A DNA stretch of 64,000 bases from Steromphala cineraria (taxonomy: Eukaryota; Mollusca; Gastropoda; Trochida; Trochidae): positions 79,985,060 through 80,049,059 of the forward strand of contig OU744721.1 in NCBI GenBank assembly GCA_916613615.1. Reading direction: 5' to 3'. The notes under the pieces are model-generated. The model had not been told where the DNA came from. It saw nothing but the letters and a program-made list of their open reading frames with translations, and did not search any database. Positions 50,701 to 59,230 of the stretch are shown here, piece after piece (positions within the stretch are counted from its first letter, which is position 1; every line of letters starts with the position of its first letter). A program made the translations under genes and the position numbers.

Positions 50701-53700
50701 GTCATTTACTTAACAGTGATCATAAGGGGGATTAGGGCATTCACGCCCCTTTTGGATGTTTTTCTTTTCTTCAAATATCACCCTTAAAATGGATAAATAT
50801 CAAAGGATAAACATTACCAATACTCTCTATCCATTTGATAAAGAAGTCTTAGATGTTCTTGATAAAGTTGTTGTATTTCAAAGTGGCTCACTGTGTTTCA
50901 GAATATGTACATAACAGCGAACCAGGACTGGAAAGGGGGACAACTCCACAATGACGACATCCTCTCCATCGACTTCACTGCACCCAACTTTGTCGCCACC
51001 GCAAGTTTTGACGGCGAGATTATTGTCTGGGATCTGGAGACGGAGAAACTCTTCATCAGACTACGCAAGGGTCAGCCAACAAACTTGTATGTAGCCCCTG
51101 GTTATTAAGTGGTAAATGATTACAATTAAATGAAGGTTTGCAAATAGGGAAAAGTCTCATTTTAGCTGATTTTTCAGTCCATGTGTAAGTTTTTGCAAAT
51201 TCTTTGACTTTTAACTTTTAATCTTTATTTTGGTTACTGATGATTGAGAGAATACTTTGTCGTGGAATATTTGGCTGCATAAAGTGTGATAGCAGTCCAT
51301 AAACAATTGAGGTAATACTTATCAGAAATACATACTTACGGCATACTTTTACTGTAAATTAAATTTTAAGTGTTTTCTTTGAAAACAATTTAATTATGCA
51401 TATTTTCAGAAATAGGAAAATAGAAGACTTGACATCACAAAACAAGAATGGACGTCCAAATTCAAGACACAAAACAAACCACAGAGTTAAACAAGGGTGA
51501 GATTACGCTTTATTTGCTTTAACTACAAGCCAGAATTCAGACTAAAAGACGTAACCGTTAATGATTTCAAAGTAATCTAATCATGTAACGGATACTTCAT
51601 TTCCCTTGAGGTATCAAGTCTTAGTACGTTACTCCATGGTTAGCTATAGCACTAGAATTGAAAGGAAAAACTTCTCAGGAATCTCAACCAATAGTACGAT
51701 CTCTTTCTATCTCACAGAGACCCTGTGCCGGTGGATAAGGTGATGTTTCTACGAGACCGGGCGGCGGCAAGATTCACCGAGAGTGCCATGTTGTTGTCTA
51801 GTGAAGGGGGAGAGATCCATTGGTGGAATATATACACTCCCAGGAGTGAGCTGGGTAAATACCAAACAATTTCAAAAGGGGAAGGGGGGTTGTTCATAAT
51901 GCGATATCACCAACTTTAATTGTTCTTTATTGGGAGATGGATGGTTTGGGGTCAAGACCCCTGAACAACTAGTTTAACAAATTCAACAAATCAAAACAAG
52001 TTTATGGGAAATAATGGGGACAGGGAAGGGGTCAATATATATAAAACAAACAAAGTTCTTAATGCAACTTAGGATTTTTGTGTCAAGGTAACCGTTAGAT
52101 CAAAAACTTGAATGGGCAAGCACATTAGTTGTTGGATGGTGCCATTTGAGCAACATTGTTTTTTTCCATTCATAGCATTCGAAATTTTAAACTCTGAAAA
52201 TGTTGTTATGTCATCATCCTGCTCTGTCTTGCCAGGATTTTTCCGAGCGACAGATAGCCCAGAGGACTCTGTGCTAGCCATGTGCACCAAGCCTAGGAAC
52301 AACATGCTGATCACAGGGGACACGCAGGGCAACATCAAGGTCTGGGACGTCTCATCCTACTGTGTCAAACCCGACCCCAAACATGTGAGTGTGATCCTTA
52401 CTTTCTACATTATACAAGAATTACAAAGTCAGTTGATACTCTAAGCATCACAATTGTGCTACCAGATTGTTACACAAGCATTACAGTGTTGACTTATGCC
52501 ATGTGCTACCAGATTGTTACACAAGCATTTGAGATTTGTATATAAGTTTATAAATGGAAGCTTCAAAGTTTGTTAATACTATGTCATTAGTTGCTGTGTC
52601 AGTTTGTTTGAAGTGAGTGAGTTGGTTGTTGTTTAGCGCAGCTAATGCAATATTTTAGCCATTAGCAACTTAGTTTGGTTTAAAAGTAAACAAAATGTCA
52701 AACAACAAAACAGAAGGCTCTTCAGCCCTTTATTCTTTAATTTTGAAATGAATTTGGAGTGTCTTGGGGTGAAACATAAAGGGAAGATAAATTTACTAAA
52801 AGCCAAATGTCATTTTCTAACCTGTTAAGAACCACAAGACTAGCATTACCCAATGTGTTTTTGAATAAACAGGTATTGAAACAGTGGGTGGGGCACGCCC
52901 AATGGATGTCACAAGTACAACTTCTGACTATATAACTTTGCATCAAATAATGTGGGTAAATGATCAAAGTCCCTATCCTACACTTCATTGTGTATTTTAA
53001 TCATGACTGATAAGTACCACTCTAAACATTAACTATGTAACTGGAAAACACTTTGGAGAGCGCCGTGCCTCTTCTTCCCCTTTGGATCCCACATTTTTCT
53101 ATACCAGCAGATCAAACCATGACCACCTCAGGAGGCAGATAGAAAATAATCTGATATTGGCGTGATAGGGTATGAATGTTTTGTCAATTTTCAACTTTTA
53201 AGAAACATCTTATTGACTTTGCACTTCACTGGCTGATTACTTTAGGGTTTTAGGAATAAAAATACCTCTTGTATATCTCTGATACAGAGAATCAAGACAC
53301 GCCCCCCTCTGGAGGCTGAGTGGAAGGGTCACGACTCTACGGTGGTCAGTGTGGAGTATCTGGAACACGAGGGGCGGGGCTTCATCCTCTCCGCCTCCAC
53401 CGACAAGACCGCACGACTCTGGACCATGGAGGGATTCTACATCGGAACCTTTGGCCAGGTACTCTCAAAATTTATCTTGTATAGTATGTTTACATTTGCC
53501 TCGTTGAGTGCAGGAAGCTTTTGAGAGGCAATAATACTGTATTTGTACAACAGTGATATCAATGCTCCAGTACGCATGAAAATAGTTTGGGTTAACTGAC
53601 AATCTAAGTAAACCTAGCCTCAAAAATATCGGTTTCACTCCCATTTGGAACAGGTCGCATCAGCAGACCTTTCACTGACCTATGACCCTCCAACGTTATA

Positions 53701-56402
53701 TGTGCGAGTGCAGACTAGTGTGGCTTGGTAAGACGATCCCTGATAGATCGGCTGACGCGACCTGCTACAACGTCTCGTTAGACTCAATATATAAACTTTA
53801 TCATAATACGGGTATTATTGAGGCTAGGTTTACTTAGACTGGGGCAACTGACAGTGATGCTTCTCCATCATGATTCAGCATATGAGCATGGATGACGATA
53901 TCTGGGTATCATGATATTCTAAAGATATGGTGTCCAATATGAAATTCAGAAAAGTATACACAGTTATTCAGTAGAATCACCATACCTGCTATCTGCTAGC
54001 ATTAACCCTAACATCCTGTGTTAACAGAAGAACGCATGGAGTCTGAAGGACGCGTCAACCTGGGCTCATCCTAAAACTCCCTTCGACTTTGAGGAGGAAC
54101 TTAAAGGTCAGAGCAGATCTTATTGAGATTTATTCATAGAAAGTTCTTCATTATCTCTATGCCTTAAATTTCTAACAATAAATATGTTTATAAAACAGAA
54201 ATTCTGCAAACTCATATTATATTGAAAGGTAATCGAATGTTTGCCATTTTAACAAACTCTAGTGAAGATAAGTAAAGGTATAAAATATTTACAGATGAGT
54301 CAGAGGATGGGAAGAAGACTCCCCGAACTGAGATCTCAGCTCCATCGAGTGACGAGGAGGAGGAAGAGGAAGAGGAAGGGAGCGAAGAAGAAGAGCAACA
54401 AGGGGAGACAACTGGCGAAGAGGCCGAGACAAAGAAGTCAGCTGTTAAACCTGAGGTACAGTTTGTTATAGGTGTTTACTGTGTCAGATGCACCTTTCAC
54501 CGTATATAGGCTTGATGAACACATTGATAAATAGATGAAAGTGTAGATGCTTTCTCTTCTTGAAGCTTGATTATGCACATGACATTGCAGTATTGTAAAT
54601 GTTATCTACAACTTTGTTTAAAATTCTTTTTTTAATTGTCTGTAGCCATAAAGATGTAAATTGTTTTCATGTTGTCACAGAAAGTTTTGCTTATAATTAA
54701 ACTGTCACCATTACTACCATTCCTACTAAAGAGAATCATTAATATGAGACTATTTGCATATTCCAAAGAGGTTTTTTATCAGTATTTGTGCCTTGCAATT
54801 TGCAAGCAAACTGAGCAGGATTGCTTTTTTATGATACTTCACCTCACAGTTCACAAAACTAAACAAAACTAGAAACACAGCACATAGACATGATACAATT
54901 GTTTCTCTGACACAAGACACAAGTGTTCACTTCACATAGGATTGAGTAGCTGCACTGTTCACGTTCACTGTTCACACAGGCACGCCCCAAGTCTGTGTTT
55001 GTACGACCAGCCGACAGCGAGTTCCCGAGAGATGCTCGCTTGAGGTATCGCTCCCAAACTTTTGCATTTGGCTTCAACAGGACAGATCCATCGAAGGTAC
55101 AGTAGGCCATCAACTGGGGCCTATAGATATTCACATTCAGCCATTCTTTTTACTAAATAGATTTTAGTATTATAGTGTTAGTTCAAATTTCCAAATTTGT
55201 TTAACTATTCATGTCCATGCCATCTAAGGCTTTTTGTAGGTGTGGAGACTGTTTCCAAGGCCACTTGGAATGGAGTAAGTTTAGCTTTTGGTATCAGAGG
55301 CAAATAATTATTGCTAAATGACAGCCTTTAACCAAATTTCATCGTAATCTAAAGCATGTTTGTTTTTCTATGAACTTTATTTTGTCCTTACTAAATCAAC
55401 ATTCATTTTGAAAAAAATGAAATAGGTATTTTAATACTTATTTGATTACCAGAAAATAACCTGTGGTAGAACCACTTTATATTGAACTAAATAAAACCTT
55501 TTATGAAGAACCACCCATATATTTTACTAACTATTTTTCTATATAAATGAAACTAAATGAACCCATCTTTACAATGACGCTTGTCTCACACAGACGTTCC
55601 TGGGAGTGAAGGTAGAGAAGGAGTTTGCCAGGAAGAAGCAGGATCGACAGGACCGACGCACAGTGTTCGGGGAGATCAACCGCAGCACAACGTCCCGCTT
55701 CGGGAAGCTCTGCTCCCCCTTCCAGGCTCTCACCACTCCTGTAAGTTAGGGACACTTCGTTCATGAATAGGTCTTTCACTTGTAAACCCTTATAACTATT
55801 TTACCTTATAACTAGTAAGTTTGAGATTTCTTTTACGATCTTGAGTTTAAGAACCTCTTAATGTTTTTTATTTATGGCTCTTTGATGTCAAAAACGTTTT
55901 AAAAATTCATCATCCAAAATAATCCAAAGATGTTTCTATTGGCTGGTTTGTAAATGTTTCTGCAGGCTTTCCAATGCATTTGTGTAGTTACCACCAGAAA
56001 ACGTGAGGAAGATACCTTGTTATGATAATTTTTAATAATATTGGAAAAAGAGCAGGAAATTGATATATCATTTATCTCTAAACCGTGTATTTTACCTGAC
56101 AATCAAGATTCTTGTTTTAGGATTTCCGGGACATCGAGATGCCGAGGAACCTACCAATGACAAAGAAGATGCTGAAGATTGGGATTACAGACGAAAACCT
56201 AGGAGAAAAGTTGCTGAGTCCTTCCTACGATGCGCCTGACACCCCCCCTAGTGCTGAGGATCTTGCCTTCATGCGTGGCACCCTCAGTAGTAAAGACTCT
56301 GACGAGTCAAGTCGGAAGTTACCTCCCTTGAAGCTCAGTCCTGGGCGATGGTCGAAACTGTCGGAGAAGCTGGGACCAAAGAAAGCTTCTACAGTGCTAT
56401 AG
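29422..56402 (+). CDS. EF-hand/WD40-repeat protein, WDR49/WDR64/WDY family (spliced gene; isoform from the 29422 first exon)
   Basis: Join of 29422-29714 and constant exons 41264-41510, 42198-42344, 42878-42940, 43406-43631, 44121-44167, 44847-44984, 45375-45563, 45962-46153, 49152-49415, 49863-50027, 50529-50681, 50902-51086, 51718-51854, 52236-52384, 53288-53458, 54028-54106, 54295-54455, 54980-55096, 55594-55740, 56121-56402. All introns are GT-AG and every junction is phase-consistent, giving 1183 residues. The order is a Ser-rich N-terminus (1-97), a helical region with a canonical 12-residue EF-hand loop (182-193), WD repeats (about 251-922) with blade-end motifs such as VKVWDI, IAVWDIETG, IVVWDLET and IKVWDV, an acidic run (about 964-985) and a basic/Ser tail. 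The EF-hand plus long WD array of about 1050-1100 residues matches the WDR49/WDR64/WDY group, whose biochemical role is poorly known. WD propellers normally act as protein-binding scaffolds, so no enzymatic role is expected. I cannot decide between WDR49 and WDR64 orthology. The exon structure is certain apart from the choice of first exon. Confidence 0.88.
29748..30193. repeat. 22-24-bp minisatellite after first exon 'd'
   Basis: Unit GGTCTAAGGTTGTCTTAAAA plus GAA/GAT, about 19 copies. It begins 34 bp after the exon's donor. Confidence 0.92.
31720..32312. repeat. About 33-bp AT-rich minisatellite
   Basis: Unit ATATATCTACTCATATATCC plus CATTGTCCAGTG, regular from about 32030 to 32310 and degenerate upstream. 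Confidence 0.85.
34516..34571 (+). CDS. Alternative first exon 'e' of the WD-repeat gene
   Basis: The ATG at 34516 (CAAAATGG) opens 18 codons of very basic sequence (MEYFLKRMRRNQPVKKKK) plus AG, ending at an AAAG|GTAAAT donor. It joins constant exon 1 in phase (AG+C = Ser). This would give the shortest isoform, about 1104 residues. The Lys/Arg cluster could act as a nuclear or membrane-surface signal (inference). The exon is short, so chance agreement of start, donor and phase cannot be excluded. Confidence 0.5.
35085..35160 (-). repeat. tRNA-like SINE head remnant
   Basis: On the minus strand AGCTCAATTGGTAGGGTGTA looks like a box A region, and AGGTCCAAAGTTTGAATTT a decayed box B. It does not fold as an intact tRNA. 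A different SINE head from the 47561 element. Confidence 0.35.
36361..37370. repeat. AGGTCA-rich repeat element with terminal hairpin and inverted ends
   Basis: A perfect 12-bp hairpin (AGCAGCCCCGTC/TAAG/GACGGGGCTGCT, 36413-36440) opens the element, and CGGGGCTGCT (37246-37255) closes it inverted. Inside, about two units of roughly 290 bp repeat (AATTCCTTGTAAACRCRATA..., GTTTTTGTGCT...), each carrying clusters of AAGGTCAAAGGTCAAGGTCA. Imperfect direct repeats TATGGTATAGACTGAGARAR lie outside it (36365 and 37335). Probably a mobile repeat, class unknown. Confidence 0.65.
39086..39586. mobile_element. TTAA-ended MITE, 501 bp
   Basis: Left TTAAAGAGACACAGAGTAT and right ATACTCTGTGTCACTTTAA are inverted with one mismatch. 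The interior has a GC-rich patch (GGCGCGCGCAAATTCGCC) unlike the AT-rich intron around it. No coding capacity is seen. Confidence 0.75.
40913..40985 (+). pseudogene. Broken tandem copy 1 of constant exon 1
   Basis: A TTGATTCAG acceptor-like tract is followed by sequence closely matching the first 70 or so bases of the exon at 41264 (CTTCAACAAGGCAGAGAAYGT, then RCTGGA.GAACACA). The frame hits TGA after the eighth codon (F-N-K-A-E-N-V-stop), and a deletion follows. No donor is kept. The copy is non-coding, but its acceptor could still be recognised. It lies 351 bp upstream of the real exon. Confidence 0.8.
41060..41140 (+). pseudogene. Broken tandem copy 2 of constant exon 1
   Basis: A TTATTTCAG acceptor precedes a copy matching the exon at 41264 through the segment equivalent to EEHIKLQHLEQLLHE. 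A 1-bp deletion around 41082 and a G-to-A change create an in-frame TAG and shift the frame. The flanking intron motif ACAGTTTTATCAAT is also shared (near 41028 and 41210), so the duplicated unit included intron as well as exon. It lies 204 bp upstream of the real exon. Confidence 0.82.
41264..41510 (+). CDS. Constant exon 1: N-terminal helical domain of the WD-repeat protein
   Basis: Acceptor CTGATTGCAG, donor CGAAG|GTGGGT, 247 nt. The first base completes a codon from any of the alternative 5' exons. It encodes 82 residues starting FNKAENVRLEEHIKLQHLEQ: an amphipathic, probably helical segment and a degenerate EF-hand-like region (CMNVEEFKGTISKVL). It ends in the E-helix (YDDYLERLFTK) that leads into the canonical EF loop of the next exon. 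Confidence 0.9.
42198..42344 (+). CDS. Constant exon 2: canonical EF-hand
   Basis: Acceptor CTCTCCCCAG, donor AATAGG|GTCAGC, 49 codons in phase 0. The exon opens with the 12-residue loop DTSCDGYVDWDE (ligands D1, S3, D5, Y7, D9, E12; Gly at 6, Val at 8), followed by an F-helix (FCTYLLLLYRENDYLRTKK). All side-chain ligand positions are suitable, so calcium binding is likely. Confidence 0.92.
42878..42940 (+). CDS. Constant exon 3: linker into the first WD blade
   Basis: Acceptor ATTCTCTTACAG, donor AGTAAG|GTATGG, 21 codons in phase 0 (QETTTKIIAVENPTRYVTFSK). This short exon bridges the EF-hand and the propeller. YVTFSK looks like the first beta strand of the propeller. Confidence 0.85.
43317..43405. 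repeat. Duplicated acceptor region of constant exon 4
   Basis: GGGCAGTATGATAATA...TACTGCTATATATTCCA occurs twice head to tail. The second copy ends at the real acceptor (43405), the first at a CAACAG (43363). Confidence 0.82.
43406..43631 (+). CDS. Constant exon 4: first WD repeats
   Basis: Acceptor TATATTCCAG, donor TTTG|GTAAAT, 75 codons plus one base. It contains GGMSVWTPNMTFERSY (blade end) and WITDAVYMPNCHKMAIGSTS followed by RDIHFYDVSTSQFFQEFHL, a full WD-like blade. A 42-46-bp direct duplication just upstream carries a second acceptor-like site ending at 43363. Confidence 0.9.
44121..44167 (+). CDS. Constant exon 5: WD-repeat strand segment
   Basis: Acceptor TATGTTTCCAG, donor CAGAAG|GTGAGC, 47 nt. 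Two bases complete the Ala codon from exon 4. It encodes MTDVPYCFHYWYDQK, the 'P.C..YW' strand that opens the next blade. Confidence 0.85.
44847..44984 (+). CDS. Constant exon 6: WD-repeat segment
   Basis: Acceptor ATTTCCTGCAG, donor CATGAAG|GTCGGC, 46 codons in phase 0. It contains SLLVFGVDSGDINLLYFNKP, a blade whose usual WD is replaced by LLYF, then a linker with a Lys/Glu-rich loop. Confidence 0.9.
45375..45563 (+). CDS. Constant exon 7: WD-repeat segment
   Basis: Acceptor CTGCCTGACAG, donor GACAAG|GTGAAC, 63 codons in phase 0. It contains HTEIVRQIRYLPENDAVISS and SRNSVVISDTQSLKRSYVF, one complete blade including the helix-turn His and the strand-c SS motif. Confidence 0.92.
45962..46153 (+). 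CDS. Constant exon 8: canonical WD blades
   Basis: Acceptor TTTGCTCACAG, donor GATGCG|GTTTGT, 64 codons in phase 0. It contains GVECFDYNKNINILATGSSD followed by HYIRLWNP, a canonical blade, then VLVGHSTGVIGIAIHE, the start of the next. The donor is weak. Its surrounding sequence is repeated three times in the following intron (46243, 46351 and a decayed copy at 46534). Confidence 0.9.
46145..46560. repeat. Tandem duplication of exon 8 donor region with GATA microsatellite
   Basis: The segment GATGCGGTTTGTATTGGCTG...CACCTTGTAGATAGAGAG starts at 46148 (exon/intron junction), 46243 and 46351, with a decayed copy at 46534. (GATA/GAGA)n tracts separate the copies. Confidence 0.9.
46624..46725. 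mobile_element. Short hAT-type MITE, about 100 bp
   Basis: Ends CAGTGGTTAATCCAG and AATTCCTGGATCTGCCACTG are inverted. The same terminus family as 13747-13889. It lies in the large intron after constant exon 8. Confidence 0.6.
46726..49151. other. Remainder of the large intron after constant exon 8
   Basis: Holds the full-length SINE (47561-47889). Otherwise AT-rich. A 129-codon ORF at 48044 lacks coding support. Confidence 0.5.
47561..47889 (+). mobile_element. tRNA-derived SINE
   Basis: Pol III box A (TGGTGTAGTGGTTAGCGTGC at 47568) and box B (GGTTCGAATCCC, 47611-47622) are followed by a conserved body (CCTGGGCAAGGCACTTCATC) and a 3' tail (GGCGCAATATAAGTATGCAC) ending in ATT repeats. Full-length and well preserved. 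It sits in the intron after constant exon 8. Confidence 0.9.
49152..49415 (+). CDS. Constant exon 9: WD-repeat segment
   Basis: Acceptor TTAACCTGCAG, donor AATCAG|GTAGGT, 88 codons in phase 0. VVKVWDIREHTCLQTI completes the blade begun in exon 8. A longer, less typical blade follows (YMALLVTSNDYIGMLKLGQA), with an inserted loop, and then the start of the next blade (LCCAIYNHFFNQ). Confidence 0.9.
49863..50027 (+). CDS. Constant exon 10: canonical WD blades
   Basis: Acceptor TTTACTCCAG, donor ATCAAG|GTGGGC, 55 codons in phase 0. It contains VVTGCDSSCIAVWDIETGRK and AHGEEEITCMVFDETYRRLM, then TGARNGSIK. These are textbook WD strands whose terminal VW is supplied by the next exon. Confidence 0.93.
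50237..50440. repeat. AACATC/AACATT microsatellite
   Basis: A compound AAC-ATC-type repeat with an internal ~57-bp duplication (TTATCAGCAAAGTTAACATC twice). It lies in the intron before constant exon 11 and produces spurious Asn-Ile reading frames. Confidence 0.9.
50529..50681 (+). CDS. Constant exon 11: WD-repeat segment
   Basis: Acceptor TCTGGTCCAG, donor CAGGAC|GTGAGT, 51 codons in phase 0. VWNFQNGHNLHKLE closes one blade. An Ala/Glu-rich link (AAAEAEVTGI) leads to SKVILAVGWSQLLTQYDD, the next. A CATCAA-type microsatellite fills the intron just upstream. Confidence 0.9.
50902..51086 (+). CDS. Constant exon 12: canonical WD blade
   Basis: Acceptor CTGTGTTTCAG, donor AACTT|GTATGT, 185 nt ending in phase 2. 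It contains HNDDILSIDFTAPNFVATAS followed by FDGEIIVWDLETEKL, a complete canonical WD blade with the GH-like HNDDI turn. Confidence 0.92.
51718..51854 (+). CDS. Constant exon 13: WD-repeat segment
   Basis: Acceptor TATCTCACAG, donor CTGG|GTAAAT, 137 nt. The first base completes the Leu codon, and the last base starts a Gly codon. It contains VDKVMFLRDRAAARFTESAM then EGGEIHWWNIYTPR, a blade with WW in place of WD. Confidence 0.88.
52236..52384 (+). CDS. Constant exon 14: canonical WD blade
   Basis: Acceptor CTGTCTTGCCAG, donor AAACAT|GTGAGT, 149 nt. It completes the Gly codon, then encodes FFRATDSPEDSVLAMCTKPR and NNMLITGDTQGNIKVWDVSS, a full blade ending in IKVWDV. Confidence 0.92.
52612..52672 (+). 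repeat. Second copy of the GTGAGTGAGTT...GCCATTAGC repeat
   Basis: AAGTGAGTGAGTTGGTTGTT, TAGCGCAGCTAATGCAATAT and TTTAGCCATTAGC. It lies in the intron after constant exon 14. Confidence 0.5.
53288..53458 (+). CDS. Constant exon 15: last WD blade
   Basis: Acceptor TCTGATACAG, donor GGCCAG|GTACTC, 57 codons in phase 0. It contains WKGHDSTVVSVEYLEHEGRG then ILSASTDKTARLWTMEGFYI and GTFGQ. The closing 'G.FGQ' followed by a Trp-containing linker (KNAWSL in the next exon) is a recognisable end-of-propeller signature in this family. Confidence 0.93.
53600..53841. mobile_element. MITE of the same family, copy 2
   Basis: It shares the ends (AATCTAAGTAAACCTAGCCT ... GGCTAGGTTTACTTAGACTG) and the internal GACCTTTCACTGACCTATGA block with the 5087 copy. 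Flanks (GGTTAACTGA/GGGCAACTGA) resemble a decayed target duplication. It lies in the intron after constant exon 15. Confidence 0.82.
54028..54106 (+). CDS. Constant exon 16: post-propeller linker
   Basis: Acceptor TGTGTTAACAG, donor TTAAAG|GTCAGA, 79 nt ending with one base. It encodes KNAWSLKDASTWAHPKTPFD and FEEELK, the Trp/Pro-rich linker after the last blade. Confidence 0.88.
54295..54455 (+). CDS. Constant exon 17: acidic disordered segment
   Basis: Acceptor AATATTTACAG, donor CCTGAG|GTACAG, 161 nt. The first two bases complete an Asp codon. It encodes a strongly acidic low-complexity stretch (runs of Glu with Ser and Asp) between short basic patches (GKKTPRTE, ETKKSAVKPE). Confidence 0.85.
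54980..55096 (+). CDS. Constant exon 18: C-terminal tail
   Basis: Acceptor TGTTCACACAG, donor TCGAAG|GTACAG, 39 codons in phase 0 (begins ARPKSVFVRPADSEFPRDAR). It is basic and aromatic with no known domain that I recognise. Confidence 0.82.
55594..55740 (+). CDS. Constant exon 19: C-terminal tail
   Basis: Acceptor TGTCTCACACAG, donor ACTCCT|GTAAGT, 49 codons in phase 0 (contains EKEFARKKQDRQDRRTVFGE). It encodes a basic, probably helical segment, then a Ser/Thr stretch. Confidence 0.85.
56121..56402 (+). CDS. Constant exon 20: last coding exon and stop
   Basis: Acceptor TTCTTGTTTTAG, 93 codons and a TAG stop at 56400-56402. It contains LPMTKKMLKIGITDENLGEK, a Pro/Ser-rich segment, and a basic end (SKLSEKLGPKKASTVL). 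The tail has many SP/TP sites. Confidence 0.9.
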   Translation, partial: DFRDIEMPRNLPMTKKMLKIGITDENLGEKLLSPSYDAPDTPPSAEDLAFMRGTLSSKDSDESSRKLPPLKLSPGRWSKLSEKLGPKKASTVL

Positions 56403-58450
56403 AGATTGGTTGATGTTGTTGGTAGTTGTGGTTATGTTGATTGAGATTGTGATGATGATGATGATATGATAAGGGGTGAACTCTGGAGATGTGATGGTGA
56501 TGATCAATTGTGTCCTCATTGATGTTTCAAGTACAACGTTAAAATAAACTGGACAGGGCCTCCTTTCACAAAACATTCTTTGCTAAGGCTGACCTTTACT
56601 CCCATTCTTTAGCATTGCACTAAGGATACCTTAAGGAATAATGATCACCTCAGTCCTTTGTGAAAAGAGGGACAGGCAAATAACCATGTTGTGAACAGTG
56701 ACAGTGATATAATACTTTGGAGAACAATCCTGATAGTTTTAAAGATAAACTTTACTACACTGTGACATTGTAGTATCAAGAACATTAGCCAAAGAATCAT
56801 CCATCACCGTCAACTCCAGGACCATTTGAAGTATTTTATCACCAAGTTGGCTGTTGATGGAAAAATAAACTGAGTATTATGCATGGTCTGCTGCTGATGG
56901 TTGAAATAGTGCCCAAGTTGAATTGAAATTGAACTCACTCACTAATATGGGATCAATAACAAGGAATAATGCCAGCGTTGTTATTTGACTGTGATCGTCT
57001 CTATAAAGTTTGTGCTTCTTTTTCATGGAACTAGATCCTGTCCAGTTCACAGAAGTACATTCAACACACTGAATGATGACTGTTAATAAGTTTTCAATGG
57101 ATAAAACTACGCAATTCAGAAGGGAAGATTTCAAACATAGTTCTTTGTCAAGCTATATGCAAGATTCAAGACAAAATGTAAAAATGCCACTTGATGTAAC
57201 TGGTTACAAGATTGTGGACTGCTGTATCGACGGTTCGACCTTTAGTCAACTTTTCGATCCCTAGGAGTGCTCTCGGTGTTCAATTTACTTTGATGAATGC
57301 TTGATTTGTGCCTTTTCAAGTTATTTCATAGGTTACTAATAGCAGATTGTAAGTCCTTTGTAATGATGAATCATGCAAATATTATTTGATATAATCTATG
57401 GATTTCAAGGCGGTTGACGGGTTATGAATGACCCATAAAGAGCTTTGGTCAGTTTGGAATTTTTTTTACCCTTTTAAATTATGAAACATGAGAATATGAT
57501 AATGGAGAGTCAATTTCAAAAACACTAAGTAACAACACAAATTGTATGTAAAAAACAATGTTTAACGACTACCAAATGGCCTTCTCCATTAATATCATGA
57601 AAGAGTATATATTTACTCATATTTTATATTGTACAGTTATTTTAGATAGCTTTAACACTTCATATTCCGTCCATTTGTGCTTTCATTATCATCAAAAATA
57701 TCATTTATCATAAGCCAGTTATATTTATTATCTTTTTGTTAATATAACTGTGGGGTCCTAATCACTACATAAAGCGGCATATTTTAAGAGAAAGTGTACT
57801 GTAAAAATAAAAGATTAAGGCTTTTGTGTATTGTCATCATGTCGAGATGGCAAGCATTAATAGTTCAACCCTTTAGATTTCTCAGAATCAAGTAGGCAAA
57901 GGAATATCAAAATATAAGAACAGTTTCTTTGCATAGAAACTGTTGTTTAGAATTTTGTCTTAAACCATGTATTGACTTCTCTAGAGAGGCAATGATGCTA
58001 AACAGCTCAAATTTTGAAAAAGATTTTTTGGATGAAGGCTAGAATTAAAAGAAATTTTGTGATGTCATTGTTCCACAACAATTTCACTCAATATCACTGC
58101 TATATTTTGGAATGATCAACTTCAACTGACGATATAACATCAGTTCTTTAAATTTCTACAAAATGCCACCTAAAAATTCTTAAGGACTACATTTTTATCA
58201 CTTAGCCCTGTGTTAAGATTTATTTTAGCTAATCGGCTGGGCACTTATTACATTAAGGCTGAACTTGAACATAGTAGCAATCCATGAGAACTGTACAGAC
58301 ATACACTGTTGATTTGTTGTTCTTACGCTAGAATCTACGCAGAATTGTTACGTAATATATTTTTATATTTATGTATACACTGACTGTTGAAGTAATAGTG
58401 CTTTTGTTATTTGATGAAATGTACAACAGAATAAATATGATATGCTTTTA
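56403..58450 (+). other. 3' UTR and downstream region of the WD-repeat gene
   Basis: AATAAA hexamers occur at 56543-56548 and 56864-56869, the closest plausible polyadenylation signals. A further AATAAA lies near 58431. The sequence between has no supported ORF. Which signal is used cannot be told from sequence. Confidence 0.45.
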
Positions 58451-58639
58451 GCATTGCCTTTTTTTGTCAAGCAGTCTGGTCACCAGACAACAAACACTTA
58501 TTATTTTACTTGTAAACGAATACTGTTTGTTCCCTGTTTTGGATGAAAGGCGAACTGTTTAATTAGCAAAATTTTGAATCTAGTGTAACATCAGGTGTCC
58601 TCTGCTCACGGTGCTGCAAGTAACGAAGTAGCATCTGCC

Positions 58640-59230
58640 CACAGGCCCCTGGGCCATTAAAAATTCAGAATAACCAAAGTAGCAAAAGGCACCACTCCAC
58701 CACTAGGTTTAACCACATACCAAGTTTAGTAAAAACATATTTAATAGTTTTTGAGCTATAACTTGGAACTTGATCTACCCTCAATATGCACAAAGTTCAA
58801 ACTTTTTCCATGGAGACCGGCAAATAAAAAAAAAATCAGGATAACCAAAGTAGCAAAAGGCACCACTGCACCACTAGTCTAACCTTATAACAAGTTTCGT
58901 AATAAAATATTGAATAGTTTTTGAGCAATGGGCCGGAAACAGACCCTTCCCCCAAAATACACTAAGTTAAAATTGTTTCCATGGAAACCAGAAAAACAAA
59001 CAATCCAGAATAAGCAAAATAGCAAAAAAGGGACCATCCACCATGAAGTTTTACCACATAGCAAGTTTCGTAAAAGAAATGTGAAAGGTTTTTGAAATAT
59101 AGTCCCGAAACGGACCCTGCCCACATGCACTAAGTTCAAACTGTTTCCATGGTATCCCAAAAAATAAAAAATAAATCAGAATAACTAAAATAGTAAAAAT
59201 AACCTCTGGATCGTACCACATACCAAGTTT
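58640..59230. repeat. About 180-bp degenerate tandem repeat
   Basis: Three to four copies of AGAATAACCAAAGTAGCAAA, CATACCAAGTTTMGTAAAA, ATAGTTTTTGAGCWAT and AAGTTCAAACTGTTTCCATG. It abuts the Tc1-like remnant, so the two may be one composite element or a nested insertion. Confidence 0.75.

Noticed and set aside
50118..50735. 205-codon ORF including an Asn-Ile run
   Set aside because: A microsatellite in intron plus read-in to constant exon 11, whose real boundaries are 50529-50681.
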